Positions 48,266 through 59,209 of a stretch of 64,000 bases of DNA are shown here, piece after piece. How positions within the stretch are numbered: position 1 is the stretch's first letter; every line of letters starts with the position of its first letter. This stretch comes from Edaphochlamys debaryana (taxonomy: Eukaryota > Chlorophyta > Chlorophyceae > Chlamydomonadales). The stretch covers positions 124,001 through 188,000 of the forward strand of contig JAEHOE010000171.1 of the NCBI GenBank assembly GCA_016858145.1. The letters are read 5' to 3'. Under the pieces are notes generated by a model. That model ran no database searches. It was not told where the DNA came from and worked only from the letters and a program-made list of their open reading frames with translations. The translations under genes were made by a program, and so were the position numbers.

Positions 48266-49216
48266 GGGAAACCACTCGAGGACTTGGGGAAGGGGAAAGT
48301 TTGCGAAAGGATTGCTGTGCAACGCATGAACTGCTGGGTGATGAATGAGCTGGCGGGGCTTCGGAGCGCGGTTGGGCGGTCCTGCACTATGGCGACGGTG
48401 GCCAAGAGGAGGAGTGCGGGGCTGCGGAATAAGCACGGAGCAGGGGGCTCCTGGGTTGGCACGATGGGCCGAGAGGGTGGCAACACGGGTATGGATGGCT
48501 GACAGGCGGCAGGGCCTCAGGCCAGTGCAGCAGCGGGCGCTGGTGGCGGGTGCGGTTGGGGAGGCGGTGTTTGTGAGATATGATCCGCACAGCCCACGTG
48601 AGCAGACGGTCGACGAGGGGCCGGTGAGCAGCGGTTCTTTCGGCGGGGACCAAAACCGTTGCTCAGGGCCTCATCATGGTTCACGACGGTGCAACCCCGC
48701 TGCTGGTCACTCCAGACACCTGCGAATTGACAGACGCCGGTCCGCGGGTTCCGCAGTAGCTGATAGATAGACGGAATGGCCTGGTGGCCCCAAGTGCTTA
48801 AGGGACCACCACCCGCAAGCCCCGGTGTTCCCAGTCTTGGTCTCACCGCTGCCCTTCCTGGCCGACCCTGGCCCTTCCCCCCACGTTGCCCCCGTTCGCA
48901 GGTACCCACTACGCAGCCCCTCTCCCCTTACAACCATGTCCCTCGCTTCTCCGGGCATTGCCCTGATCCTCTCCCCTTGCTTGCTCTCGCTCATGTTCGG
49001 CCACGCCGAAGCGGCGCGCGCGTCGTACGGCGACACGCATCCATGTGCACATGGCAACACCTAGACTATCACAAGCGAGCTGCACCTCTTCCAGGCTGTG
49101 CTCTGCTCTACAGCTGCAACCTCTGAGCTGGTCACAGGACCTCAGGAGCCGCAGGCCACAACAACATCCGCCGGGCCTATCCTCCTTGTAGCCGAGCTTG
49201 ACCAAGCGTGAACGAG
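48266..49216. other. Intergenic: WD40 3' UTR and DnaJ upstream region
   Basis: No TGTAA was found after the WD40 stop, so its 3' end is unclear. No supported exon; the last part is presumed promoter/5' UTR of the DnaJ gene. Confidence 0.45.
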
Positions 49217-51843
49217 ATGACAGACGCGAACAAAGATGAAGCACGGAAATGTCTCAATATAGCGCGCCAAGCTCTTGCGGCGGATGACCTCTTGAAGGCA
49301 CAGAAATTCGCGGATAAGGCTCAGCGCCTTTACGCGAGCGTCGAGGTACGCCGCAACTCCCCTGGCCTACATAAGTCTCCGATGAGGAGGGCCTGGGCTG
49401 TCTGATCATTGAGGGCACAGGACCTGAGCGGGGACTACACCCATGCAGGCGCAAGCGTTTCTTGATGCCCTGGACGCGGCGCGTGCGTCGAGGAGGACTG
49501 CGGGCGGCCCCTCCACCAGCGCATCCCAACATAACCATGCAAACAGCCAGAACCACAGCCACGCCAAGCCAGCGGGCGCGGCGCCACACAGGGCAGCTGG
49601 GCCCGCAGCACCCAACCTGCCGCCCAAGCCCGCTAAAATCGAGGACCCGGTGCGTGCGGACTGGTGTGCTGTCCCGGGCAAGTGCAGGACCAGGCCGCTG
49701 CCGGCTCCGGAGCGTTTGCCCTCGTTTGGGAGGACGAGGTGCCAGGGCTCGGTGCCTCGTGCTCTCATGCCATAGATAGATGAGGGCACGTCCGGGCTAG
49801 CTGTTGCTTAAAGCCTCTCCTGGGGGGGTAGGGTGTCGGACAGGCGAGGGGACCGGTGACCGTGGCGAGCAGGCTGCCCAGCGGGTGCAAATTTGGTGCA
49901 TCATGACGCGGGCTCAAAGTGCTCACACGGATGGTTCCACTTGCCTGGGGATTCATTCTGTACAGGGGACGCCGGAGCAGAAGGCGCTGGTGGCTCAGGT
50001 GATCAAGGCCAAGGACTTCTACGACGTCCTGGGCATCGCCAAGGAGGCAACGGACGACGACATCAAGAAGGCCTACCGCAAGGTGGGTGCTTGGATGCTG
50101 ATCCCCTACCCTCCCTAGTCACGTGGCTATCCCTTTCTTCCCAGACGCCCTAGTCAGCTGCACCTTCAACGCTCACGCTATGGCACTCTGGGGCCGCGCG
50201 CTATCGAGCTCACGTGCCACCTACCCTCTCTGCCCTGGCCCCGCCCCCGTAGCTGGCCCTAAAGCTGCACCCGGACAAGAACAGGGCCCTGCGCGCGGAC
50301 GAGGCCTTCAAGGTCGTCTCCCGCGCCTTCACCTGCCTCTCGGACGCGGACAAGCGGGCCTACTACGACCGGACCGGCTACGAGAGCACCGCCGCGGTAG
50401 GCCCAGAACCGGCCCAGCACTTGCACAGCCCAGAACTCCATCACATGGGTTTCGCCCCTTGTGGCCTCCTTGGCTTGAGCTTCCTCCTAACGCCTCGCTG
50501 CTCACTGGACCCGTGCGCAGGCGCAGGCAGCGGCGGCGGCGCAGCGGGGCGCGGGGGCGGGCCCCGGGCCCGGAGCCACCTACTACGCCACGGTGGACGA
50601 CTTCGACCCGGAGGAAATCTTCAACATGTTCTTCGGCGGGGCCTTCGGCGGGCCACACACCTTCCGCGCGCAGTTCGGGGGCATCCCGCGGCAGGTACGG
50701 CCCACGCTAGCCAGACTCCTTTGTGCCGCGCCCTGGTTGTGCCGGGCTTTGAGGCCTTTGCGGCTGCGGCCGTTGGCACCAGGCACTTTCCCGCGCAGCT
50801 TTTGGTCCTGTGCTCGCTCCTTACGCCCGTGTGTGCCCGTCCCATCCGTTTGCAACCGCCTCCAGCGGCGCCACCACGGTCACGGCCACGGGCACGGGCA
50901 CAACTCGGGCCACCATGCAGCGCACGGGGGCGGGGGAGGCGCCAACGCGGCGGCGGACCAGCAGAACCAGCGCGCGGCCATCCTGGGCCTGCTGCAGCTG
51001 GCCCCCATCGCGCTCATCCTCCTCTTCACCTTCTTCTCAAGTGAGGCCTGCTCGGAGGGCGGGTTGCGTGTTGTGGGGGCTGTCGGCTGTGGGTGCCGAC
51101 CGCACACCTGCGCGTGTCGACCCACAAACTCAAAAGCATCGTAACGCCCCGCTTGTCAACCGTCACGTCAATGGCTCCCGCTGCGCTGCCCCTCCCGCCC
51201 TCGTTCTCCTTCGCAGCCAGCCAGTCCCCGCCCTACAGCCTGGTCCAGGAGTCGGGCTACAAGGTGGAGCTGCTCACGGCGCGGCTGTCCGTGCCCTTCT
51301 ACGTCAAGAGCGTGGCGGAGCTGGAGCGGGCGTACCCAGTGGGGAGCAGCGCAAGACACAGACTGGAACGACAGGTGGGCAAAGGGCATACGGGTAGCGG
51401 CCACACAGGCCGGGTAGCGGCCGCCGAGTTGCCAGCTGAATGGGTTTGCCGTCTTGCCTTGACTTGCTCGGAGTTGAGTAACACGGGGACAGCGGACGCA
51501 GCTGAGTTAGTAGCGCCCGCCTCGCCGTCCAGACTGACATGCTGGTGCGCCCCGGCCGCAGGTGGAGGGGGCCTACTACGAGCGGCTGGAGGCGCGGTGC
51601 CAGCAGGAGCGGCTCATGCGGCACCGGGCGTGGAGCTGGGGGAACCGGGAGCAGGTGCGCCCTGGGCTTGCAGATACCGGCACCCTTGAAATGTCACCTG
51701 GGATCGTCACACTGTGTGGGCTGCTCCCGAATGCACGCCTCTCACTCTTCTGGGCTCCCATGCGATTGCAGGCGCGGGCGATGAAGCTGGAGGCGTGCGA
51801 GGAGATCGACCGAGTCAACGAAAAGTTGCGCGGGAAGCGCTGA
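49217..51843 (+). CDS. DNAJB12/B14-type ER-membrane Hsp40 (J domain plus DUF1977)
   Basis: Nine exons: 49217-49345, 49449-49649, 49966-50082, 50253-50396, 50521-50694, 50866-51040, 51217-51374, 51562-51654, 51772-51843 (420 aa). The N-terminus (NKDEARKCLNIARQAL, KFADKAQRLY) is the helix found in this family. The J domain spans about 127-190: DFYDVLGIAKEATDDDIKKA, HPD at 155-157, FTCLSDADKRAYYD. It is followed by a Gly/Phe-type segment (FFGGAFGG) and a His/Gly-rich stretch (HHGHGHGHGHNSGHH). One membrane span covers about 292-312 (AAILGLLQLAPIALILLFTF), then a DUF1977 region (SPPYSLVQESGYKVEL, PFYVKS, ERQVEGAYYERLEARC). The protein is expected to be anchored in the ER with its J domain in the cytosol, recruiting Hsp70 for membrane-protein quality control. 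ATG 49217 was chosen over the upstream in-frame GTG. Exon 4 uses a TAG acceptor. Confidence 0.93.
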
Positions 51844-52086
51844 GACCGGGCGCGCGGAACCTGGCTGGGAGCCAGGAGGCGGACGAGAGCCGTCGAGCTC
51901 CCGCCCTGCGCCGCCTGTGACGGCGGCGGGCTGAGGCGTGAGCGGCGGAAAGAGGGCGATGGGAAGGGAGTGGAGGGAAGAGAGCGTCGGCATGAGCATC
52001 CAGACTATGCGGTCATGCTGAGGAGGAGGACGAAGACAGGAGGATTTGTGTCAGGAGGACGACAGGAGGACGCATGTCCAGAGGCT

Positions 52087-52091
52087 TGTAA
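52087..52091 (+). terminator. Putative poly(A) signal TGTAA
   Basis: First TGTAA after the DnaJ stop codon, 244 nt downstream. Confidence 0.5.
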
Positions 52092-52807
52092 CATTGCACC
52101 GGGGATACTCCTGGCATGATTGCGTTGGCCCTATCAGTGGTGCACGTTCTTCCGATGCAGAACCCTCGCTTGGCCTGCCCTGTCAGCCCCTACGGGGCCT
52201 CTCTCGGGACCTGTTAGGCTGCTAGCGGTTGCCGGCTCAGCTCTACACCTTTACTACCAGCAACAGCATGCCGGCAACTCGAGCATAGCCGTATCCAGCC
52301 GCATCACTGGCTACTTCGTCCGCGTATGCCGCTCCGCGTGGTGCCAGATAGCCTCGTTGCTTGTGTACCATTCGGGGGCTACGCCACTCCTCACGCACGC
52401 CGCTGTTGGTGTGAAGCCCCGTGGTGCGGGCTCAGGGAGCATGCCCTGCCCTGCTCGAAAACCCCCGAACCCCTCGTGGCCAATCTGGCCATGCCCCCCA
52501 CCGTCCGCGACTGCAACACATCGCCCGCACGGGCGCCTTTGCCGACTTTGCTCTGCTCGACTGCTCGCAGTTATCCGAGCGCTACGCTCGCGTACTGCTA
52601 CGTGCAGGGCCAAATCGCCGTGCTGCTTGTGAGCTGCACGGGAGGCATGTCCTCTGCTACCCCCTCCAAGTGACAGGGGGTCCAGAGCTGTTTTGCCCTC
52701 GCCACTTGCATTGCATTAAGCCCATTCAACCCCAGGGGTTGCCTCCCTGCATCAGCACCGGTGCCACGCCAGGGAGGGGACACGGAGCTCTGTGCTTTCT
52801 GATCACC

Positions 52808-52812
52808 TTACA
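52808..52812 (-). terminator. Putative poly(A) signal (TGTAA on minus strand)
   Basis: Lies 366 nt downstream of the Sec61 gamma stop codon on the minus strand. Confidence 0.45.
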
Positions 52813-53177
52813 GCATGCATCCGACGCATCCGACGGCCATGAGGCCTGTCCCAAGCCTTGGCACCGTCGCACCGATACAAAGTCCCATCCCCCCCAGGTC
52901 TTAGTCCTACCAGGTCACCAAACGGCAGCTCAATCAGAGCCGGAAGGAAGTCAAAGGTCAGCTGCGAGCCAGAGCGCTTGTAAATCTAAAGTCCCATCTT
53001 TCAGGGTGTCAAGCTAGTTCACTGGTCAGCCACTCGGCGTGAGCTATCAAAGACACACGGCAGACGTCCCCCAGGTTGCTGGCAAAGGACGGAGCGTGCC
53101 CCAGCTCAAGCTCCAGCGCCACCGCGTGTCACGCTAAGGCTCGCAGCTCCATCCACAACGGCACCTCAGCTGCCGCT

Positions 53178-53649
53178 TTACGACATGATCACTTGGTTGA
53201 TGGGCTGCGGGCAAGAGAGGTCGCACATGCAAGGGATCAGTCGGCCGCTCGCAGGAGCCAGCAGACGGCTACCCCCTGGCCGGGGAGGAGCAATAGACAC
53301 GCCCCCCCCTAGCCAAAAACCCAGCCTCGACCATGCTGCTTCTTGCAATAAGCCACCACCATCGCCCACAGAGCGCTGAACTCACGATGAAGAGGAGCTT
53401 GACGAAGAACCCGATGAAGCCCATGACGATGAACCCAACGGCGGTTTGGGAGCAAACCTTCATGAACTCTGCAGGCCAAATAAGTCCACAGGATCAGCGA
53501 GACAGAAAGTTGATGGCAACCGGCAGAGCGCGCTCCGCTACAGCGGGCAGCTCACCCTTGCGATCGGGCTTCGTGCAGCGCTTTACTAGCCGCGCGCTGT
53601 TCTTGGCGAAGTCCTTCAGAGGCTTGACAACAACGTCGCCGACGTCCAT
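53178..53649 (-). CDS. SEC61G: Sec61 gamma subunit of the ER protein translocon
   Basis: Three minus-strand exons, 53649-53556, 53468-53386 and 53204-53178, give 67 aa, the usual length. Sec61 gamma (SecE homologue) clamps the Sec61 alpha channel in the ER membrane. The amphipathic N-terminal helix ([20 protein letters not shown]) is followed by TKPDRKEF, the conserved signature before the single membrane helix ([18 protein letters not shown]), and the protein ends PINQVIMS. Both introns are short (87 and 181 nt) and phases agree. It lies next to another ER-membrane protein gene (DNAJB12-like), convergently oriented, which is probably chance. Confidence 0.95.
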
Positions 53650-54944
53650 TTGTGCGAGCGGGCTTTCCTAGGAGCTGGGAGGAAGACGATCTGCCGGGGG
53701 CAGGACTGCTCTGACGCAGAGAGTTGTCGAGAGGGTGCGGTGATGTCGCTGAAAGGGGACGGTGTCTGGACGCGGTGCTCTGCTGTGGGCTTTGGGCGCT
53801 GCGCGGGCCCTCGCTACATCCGAGTCGCGCATGGGGCGTACGGCCGACTCGCATTTGGGGACACCTCGGTCCTTTCTGCCCCTGTTTGGGCCCTGCGGCG
53901 GGCCTGTGGCATAGAGGTCGCCAAGGGCTACCGTCTTGGCGAGGCGGTGGCGCCGCTCTCTGCGTCTACGCGCTTCGGCATGTCCGAGCGCTCGGCATGT
54001 CGGCACTGCCCGCTCATGTCCCCCGACGGACCCCCGGCCGGGCACCTTCCTTCCTTCCTTCGGCGTGTCTGCTCCCAGCGAGAGTGATACTTGGCACACA
54101 CGGCTGTAGGCTAGTGGTCGCCGAGCTGGCCGAGCCTTGACTCCGACTGCCTCTGCCACTGCCACTGCCACTCCCCCATGCCCCTGGAAGCCACTTTCGG
54201 CGGAAGGGTCCCCCGTTCACAGGCACAGGCATTCTGCGTCGGCCAACATCATGCGACGCCAACACCGCGGCACTACGCCTCGTTGTCTATAACATCCCCA
54301 TGCCCCGCTTATCCTCGTTGCTTGTGTGCTGCGCGGGGGCTATGCCCGCCTCCCCCGCTCATCCCCCGATGACCCCACGAGCAAGCCAGGACATGCCCCT
54401 TTATCTATACTGGTGACACATGTGCCCATCATGTGGGGTTCCGCAGTGGGCTGCCCCCGGCGTGCCTGCTCCCGTTCAGACACAGGCTTTACACAGCCTG
54501 CTGGGGCCTTGCCCAGGTGCCCTCCCGCCAAGCTTGCTCGCCTGTCCTGGCCAATCCGTGCCAAGCTCACTCGGGGAACATACCGGTAGCGCACCCAAGG
54601 CACCCCAGTCGAGCATCTCAACTAACGCTTTCAATCAAATATGCCTACCGAAACGGCTGCGGGAGTCCCGGCATACCGTCGTCTAGTTGGCGACCCCACG
54701 CGTCCCACGGCAGCCACACAAGGGGCCCGCAGCCGCTCAAGCGGTCCCAAGAGCACCATCTCGACGCCGTGCGGCCCTACCACTATCCCGGGCCCCTCTG
54801 CATTCGAGATCCCCAGTCATAGGGCCTGCGCTGGGCCCTCGGGACTGCGCCCCCTTCTTCCCCTCCACGACTGTCTCAAGCGCGTCAGCCCGCAGGCAGG
54901 GCTAGCCCGGCGTGGGAGGGAATCCGGCGGCGTGTTACCGTAAT
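53650..54944. other. Intergenic: Sec61 gamma upstream region and GT61-A 3' flank
   Basis: No supported exon. The first few hundred bases upstream of 53649 are presumed Sec61 gamma promoter. A CTGCCA-type microsatellite lies at about 54149-54173. The minus-strand TGTAA at 54489-54493 may end the GT61-A transcript. Confidence 0.45.
54489..54493 (-). terminator. Putative poly(A) signal (TGTAA on minus strand)
   Basis: First minus-strand TGTAA past the GT61-A stop codon, about 450 nt downstream. Confidence 0.4.
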
Positions 54945-57900
54945 CTATTTCTTCTGCAAACGCAAGATGGGCTGCTTCTCCATCGTCTGCAGCTTCGCCT
55001 CATCCTCCACGCACAGGCTACCGTACACAAGTCCGTCTGGTAGGGCGTACGCATGGAGTCTGCAGGAAGAAGAGGCGAGGGAAGGGGGCGTGGCGCGGAG
55101 CCTTGTTTTTATCCTGTTCTGGAAAGCTGAGCAACGCTGGACATGCATTATGGACTCACTTATCGGCACGGTTGGCCTCATCGTACGCCGCCTGGTCACT
55201 GTTGCCGCAGGGGAATGAGCGGGATCGAGGGGACCGTAAGAGAAGCAGCTGGCTTTTGAAGAGAGACACGCAGGGGAATGAGCGGGATCAAGAGGCCACA
55301 TTCAGGCAGACGACGTAGGGCCCGCCTGTCGCACCTGAGCATGGTCCCCACCCGGCGCATGTACTCGAGCAGCTGCTTGGGGTTGGGCATCACGTGCTGG
55401 TCCCGAGCACGGTGGTCATCGGGTCCCCGCAGCGGGACCGTGTCGGGGTTGGCTAGGTGCTCCGCCTCATAGTCTGGCGGAGCGCACTGCACGGGGGGCG
55501 GGGCAGCGCCGCAGAGTTAGAGAGGTGCTCGCCGCTCCAGGCGGCACTCCGCTGAGGTCCGGTCCGGTCCGGTCCGGTCCGGTCCGGTCCGGTCAGACTA
55601 GGCGATGGTACCGGTACTGTGGCGCCGTGGGGCCGCTGTGCACACACCTCCCAGTGTCATCGCTCGAGTCTTATGTCACCTCTAGTTCCCTGCTTGCACC
55701 ACCGCCAGCACCGCACCCAAGCAGTGCCTGATTACGGTAGTGCTACTCACCTGGTTGGGGTCCGCTAAGTTGAGGGCAAAGAACCTGATGGAGAAGTCCG
55801 TTCGTTGGAGCTGGGCGTACATGTACGCGTTGGGCCTGGCAGGAGGAGGGGTATGGGCAACGCAAGGTGGGCATGCAGCAGGCAGTTGATAAACCTCCGC
55901 TGGGGCCGTGCCCACGGTTTGCGAACTAGCGCTTGTGCCTTACCAGTGGCAGAACTCTGTTCCAAAGCGGCCTGCCGGGACCGCGCAATAGAGGAGGCGG
56001 AAAGGGGTTCAGCCGAATGCCCCCAACGCGAGAACGCCAAGTTCTCTCGATACGGCGCTGCGTCTTACATGGCCGGATTTCTAGGACCCCCGCGTGGCCG
56101 CCCTCCTCCTGCGTTGATGAAAACAGACGAGCAAGTTGCAATTAGTCACTTGCAGTGACCATGCCCGAACAAGCACAGTCATGAAACATGCCAGTGTGAA
56201 CGGCTGCTCGTGTTAGCCGGGGAAGCGTAGGCGCGGCGGGTAGCCGGCCGGTTCTGCCGATGCCGAGTGCCAGTGTGTGGCTGCCAGAGGTAGCGTGCGG
56301 AGCCGTCAGCTGGACCACCCAGCCGCCATTCAGCCAGGCCGCACCATGAAGGCAGAGTTGGAAGCACCTGCCGAGCAACCAAAGGCAGGCAGGAGGGCAC
56401 ATGGCTCAGCTCGAAGCCCCTTGCTGCCGCTCCCCTCCCATACCTAATCGACTCTCCCCACGTGGCCCTCTACGCGCCTTCCCTCCATCTCCTCCCTGCA
56501 TGCCCTCCCTGTATGTTTTCGCTACATTCCCCGTCCTGCATGCCCCGTCATGAATTCTCCCACCCGGAAACCCCGCCAGCCGCCCGCCGCACCCGCTCCG
56601 TGCACCGCCACTAGCAGGTGCGCCGACCGCACGGCCCCCAGGTTGGCGTAGAAGCGGGCGAGGCCGTGCAGGTCGGGCGTGTCGCCCGTGTGCAGGACTC
56701 GGCAGGCGATCGACGTGAAGCGGCCCGCCCGGAAGCCTGCGCGAGGGGCGGGGGAAAGCGCGCGTGAGGGAGCGGCGGCTCTTCCACGCACGTTGAACAC
56801 AAGTCGCAGGGAGTGATGAGCAAGGCCCGTGCCGCAAGGCTTCCCGCAGCGTGCGCTTGCCACCTGCCCCGCCCTGTCTGCCATCACCCCTGTCTGCCCT
56901 CACCAGGACAAGCTGCCCTGCCCCGCCCGCACCGCACGTCCCCCTCCGCACCGAGCGTACCTCGCTTGTTCATCTCTGCGCACTCATCTATGATGGCGTG
57001 CAGGTTCTTGAAGGACCGAGTGGCCCCCGAGCGGGCCTCGATGGCCACCCGGAACGTTGTGTCCTCGACCAGGGGGGGCAGCGGCTGCGGGGCCGGCTGC
57101 CCGCTGCCCGCGGCGCCAAAGCCCAGCGGGTTGGTGGGCAGGAGCGGCAGCATGCCTCTACAGGTTGGCGGGGCGGCGAGGCCAGATGTTCGGATATCAC
57201 AGGGGGCATTGTGGGGCGGCGGCACATAGGCTGGTTGCTGAACGCGAAGGCTAGCCGCACCTTAGTAGCGTGCGTGCCGTGTCGACCACACCCTGAGACG
57301 GGAATCGCAGGGCGTGAGGCGGGTTAGCGCAGGTCGGGCGCGTACGGCACTCTGGCTGCCGTACTCGTGCTGTGCGGCTGTCGTACCTGCGGGAAGGCGT
57401 AAAACTTGCAGTACACCGCCTGCGCATGGAAAGCGGATGGGCGGGGGAGTGCGAGTCAAGCCATGCGGATGGGTCGCAGGGAAGCAACCTTGTGGCTCAT
57501 CAAGCAGCCCTCAGGGCGGGGCAGCAGGCCGATGCGCAGCTATCTACCCATGGGAGCATGCGTTGAAGTAGTTGAGCATGCCCAGGACCCGTTGCCCGCG
57601 CATAAGCCCCGCTTGCTTCCAGCACCTACCCTCTCGAAGCAGCTGACGTGCCCCTCCTCCGACCAGGGCACCGGCGAGTTGGGCCGCTGGGTTCTCGTGC
57701 TCATGTCGTCAAACGACACGGGCGCATAAAGGCTGTGCGGCGCAATCAGGGCGTGGTGGTAGGGGGTCATGGCCAGCCCCGAGGGCGTCGGGACGACCAG
57801 AGTCACGCGGTGGTCTGCGGGTTGGGGGGCAGGCCGTGGGGAGGCTGTGCGTGGGAGGCAAGGGCTGCGGTGTGTGTCGTCCGACCCCCATCATAACAGC

Positions 57901-58910
57901 CGGTCTCAAGGTATGCCTGGGCCCGCCCTGGCAGCTGGCCCACACCTGCCATGCCCTTTTTGTGTAGCAGGACATCCACCACTGCAGCCAACTGCGCTAG
58001 GACCTCATGCATGTTGTAGGGCCTGAGGGAGCAAGGCCGCATATTGTATGGGGCATGGGTGGGGGTCATGCAGGCCAGCATGCGCCGTGCCCCAACCCAT
58101 AGCATTCAGACCCGAGAAGCTGATACTCCTCACCAGTCTTGTAGCATTATCACTGGGAGTGTGCATGAGCTGAACACCTGCAGAGGTGGTCGGCATGGTG
58201 CATGAGGGGTGTGCTGGGGGCCGCGACCGCCCCACACGGCCCCAGACTTACAGGATTCAGGAGTGCCGGATTGGCCTCGAGACGACTAGCCCTCCGCATT
58301 GGAATATAGAAGTTGGGCTGCAAGCATCAACGGATGTATGCAGATCCGCGTAAGAAACAACTGTTTGAGCAGCAGCCAGCGATGGGTTGCCGGGATTACT
58401 CTGTGCTGAACACTGCACCCCGTGGCCTCCAAACCAACGCCGAATCCCTGCCAGTTTCTGGCTGGTACCGCAGCGCAAGCAAGCGCACCTGGTGCCCCAC
58501 GAGGGCGTCGCTGTTGGCACCCCCGCGTGTTGGGAAATTCCTGCGGTGGGCCCGGCGAGGAGGCCGAGGGGGGTGGGGGATGGTGCAGTTGGGCGCACGG
58601 GTGTTACGTTGTGGCACGCTCCCCCAACGCCCCCCCCTGCTCACCATAGCCCCGACTGGATGCCCATCGTCTTGTTGTCATAAGGGTGGAGGGGCTGGAC
58701 CTCGTCGTCGAACCCATACACGATGTAGCCATCGTCAACGCAAATCCGCTTCAGCGTGGAGCAATCTCCAGTGTCAGGGCCGGGATATATGTCCTCGTTG
58801 ATGTAAGGTGGTGTGCAGCCAGGGACCAAGCTCGCGATGCAGAGGGTAATACCTAGGAGCTGGACGCCTATCAGCGCGCGCCCCACAGCACAGCGCTCAC
58901 GGCAATACAT
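54945..58910 (-). CDS. GT61 (DUF563) glycosyltransferase, tandem paralog A
   Basis: Seventeen minus-strand exons: 58910-58645, 58540-58489, 58317-58252, 58177-58134, 58022-57946, 57814-57630, 57419-57387, 57292-57261, 57157-56961, 56736-56593, 56367-56345, 56108-56069, 55971-55944, 55835-55751, 55486-55335, 55198-55160, 55059-54945 (525 aa). A signal anchor (ALIGVQLLGITLCIASLVPG) begins a type II topology. GT61 features: CTLPVIMLQDWPYNMHEVL, HVSCFERAVYCKFY, the late HLLVAVHGAG continued by ASNSAFM, then GGHAGVLEIRPCRFG, WPNAYMYAQLQR, PLRGPDDHRARDQHVMPNP. GT61 enzymes transfer xylose, arabinose or GlcNAc in the secretory pathway; the substrate is unknown here. The HGAG region is completed by a 23-nt micro-exon (56367-56345). 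Fifteen exons have the same length as in paralog B. Exon 9 has a TAG acceptor. Confidence 0.88.
55207..55289. repeat. Pair of 20-bp direct repeats in GT61-A intron 15
   Basis: GCAGGGGAATGAGCGGGATC occurs at 55207-55226 and 55270-55289, 63 bp apart. A related GAGGGTGACCGGGGTCGAG element lies at the matching place in paralog B but is not repeated. Confidence 0.8.
55556..55594. repeat. (GGTCC)n microsatellite
   Basis: Seven perfect GGTCC units plus GGTC, in the intron between exons 14 and 15 of GT61-A. The equivalent intron of paralog B lacks it. Confidence 0.95.
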
Positions 58911-59209
58911 ATCATCACAAAGGCAGCGCGCTCAGGTAGGGTAAACAGGTGGCGTCCTTGGACATTGGCAATTGCGAGCTCCTATTGGCGACAGGTCGAA
59001 AGGTGTGCTACGGGGGCTGAGGCTTATGTATACCAGATAAGGCTATGAACTCAGTTCGGACGCTGGGGGGGGGGCGGAGAGTCTGTCCGGGGGATCGGAG
59101 GACGCGTCGGACCGGCCACGGCAGCTGTGCGCGCTGTGCGGGTCCGCCCCGCGCCACCCGCTCGGCGCTTCGCTCCCGCCCTTTCACCATATGCGCAAAG
59201 TTCATAACC
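58911..59209. other. Spacer between GT61-B stop and GT61-A start
   Basis: Only 299 bp separate the two tandem genes, so the 3' UTR of B and the promoter of A share this segment. No TGTAA for B lies inside it; the only one overlaps B's stop codon (59210-59214). Confidence 0.5.

Larger units (their letters stand above)
51844..53177. other. Convergent 3' flanks of DnaJ and Sec61 gamma genes
   Basis: TGTAA at 52087-52091 (+) and its minus-strand form at 52808-52812 fit the two transcript ends. Between them, ORFs of up to about 200 codons show no recognisable domain. A short word near 52352-52387 (CCTCGTTGCTTGTGT, then GGGGGCTA) recurs near 54313-54350. Confidence 0.45.

Noticed and set aside
49208..49216. 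Upstream GTG start for the DnaJ protein
   Set aside because: Nuclear genes start at ATG; the in-frame ATG at 49217 gives the normal family N-terminus.
56142..56402. Minus-strand frame with an HGAA-like string in GT61-A, as a continuous exon
   Set aside because: The same DNA in another frame gives a 23-nt exon matching paralog B and restoring HGAG-x-N-x-A-F-M in phase; the longer frame is not conserved between A and B.
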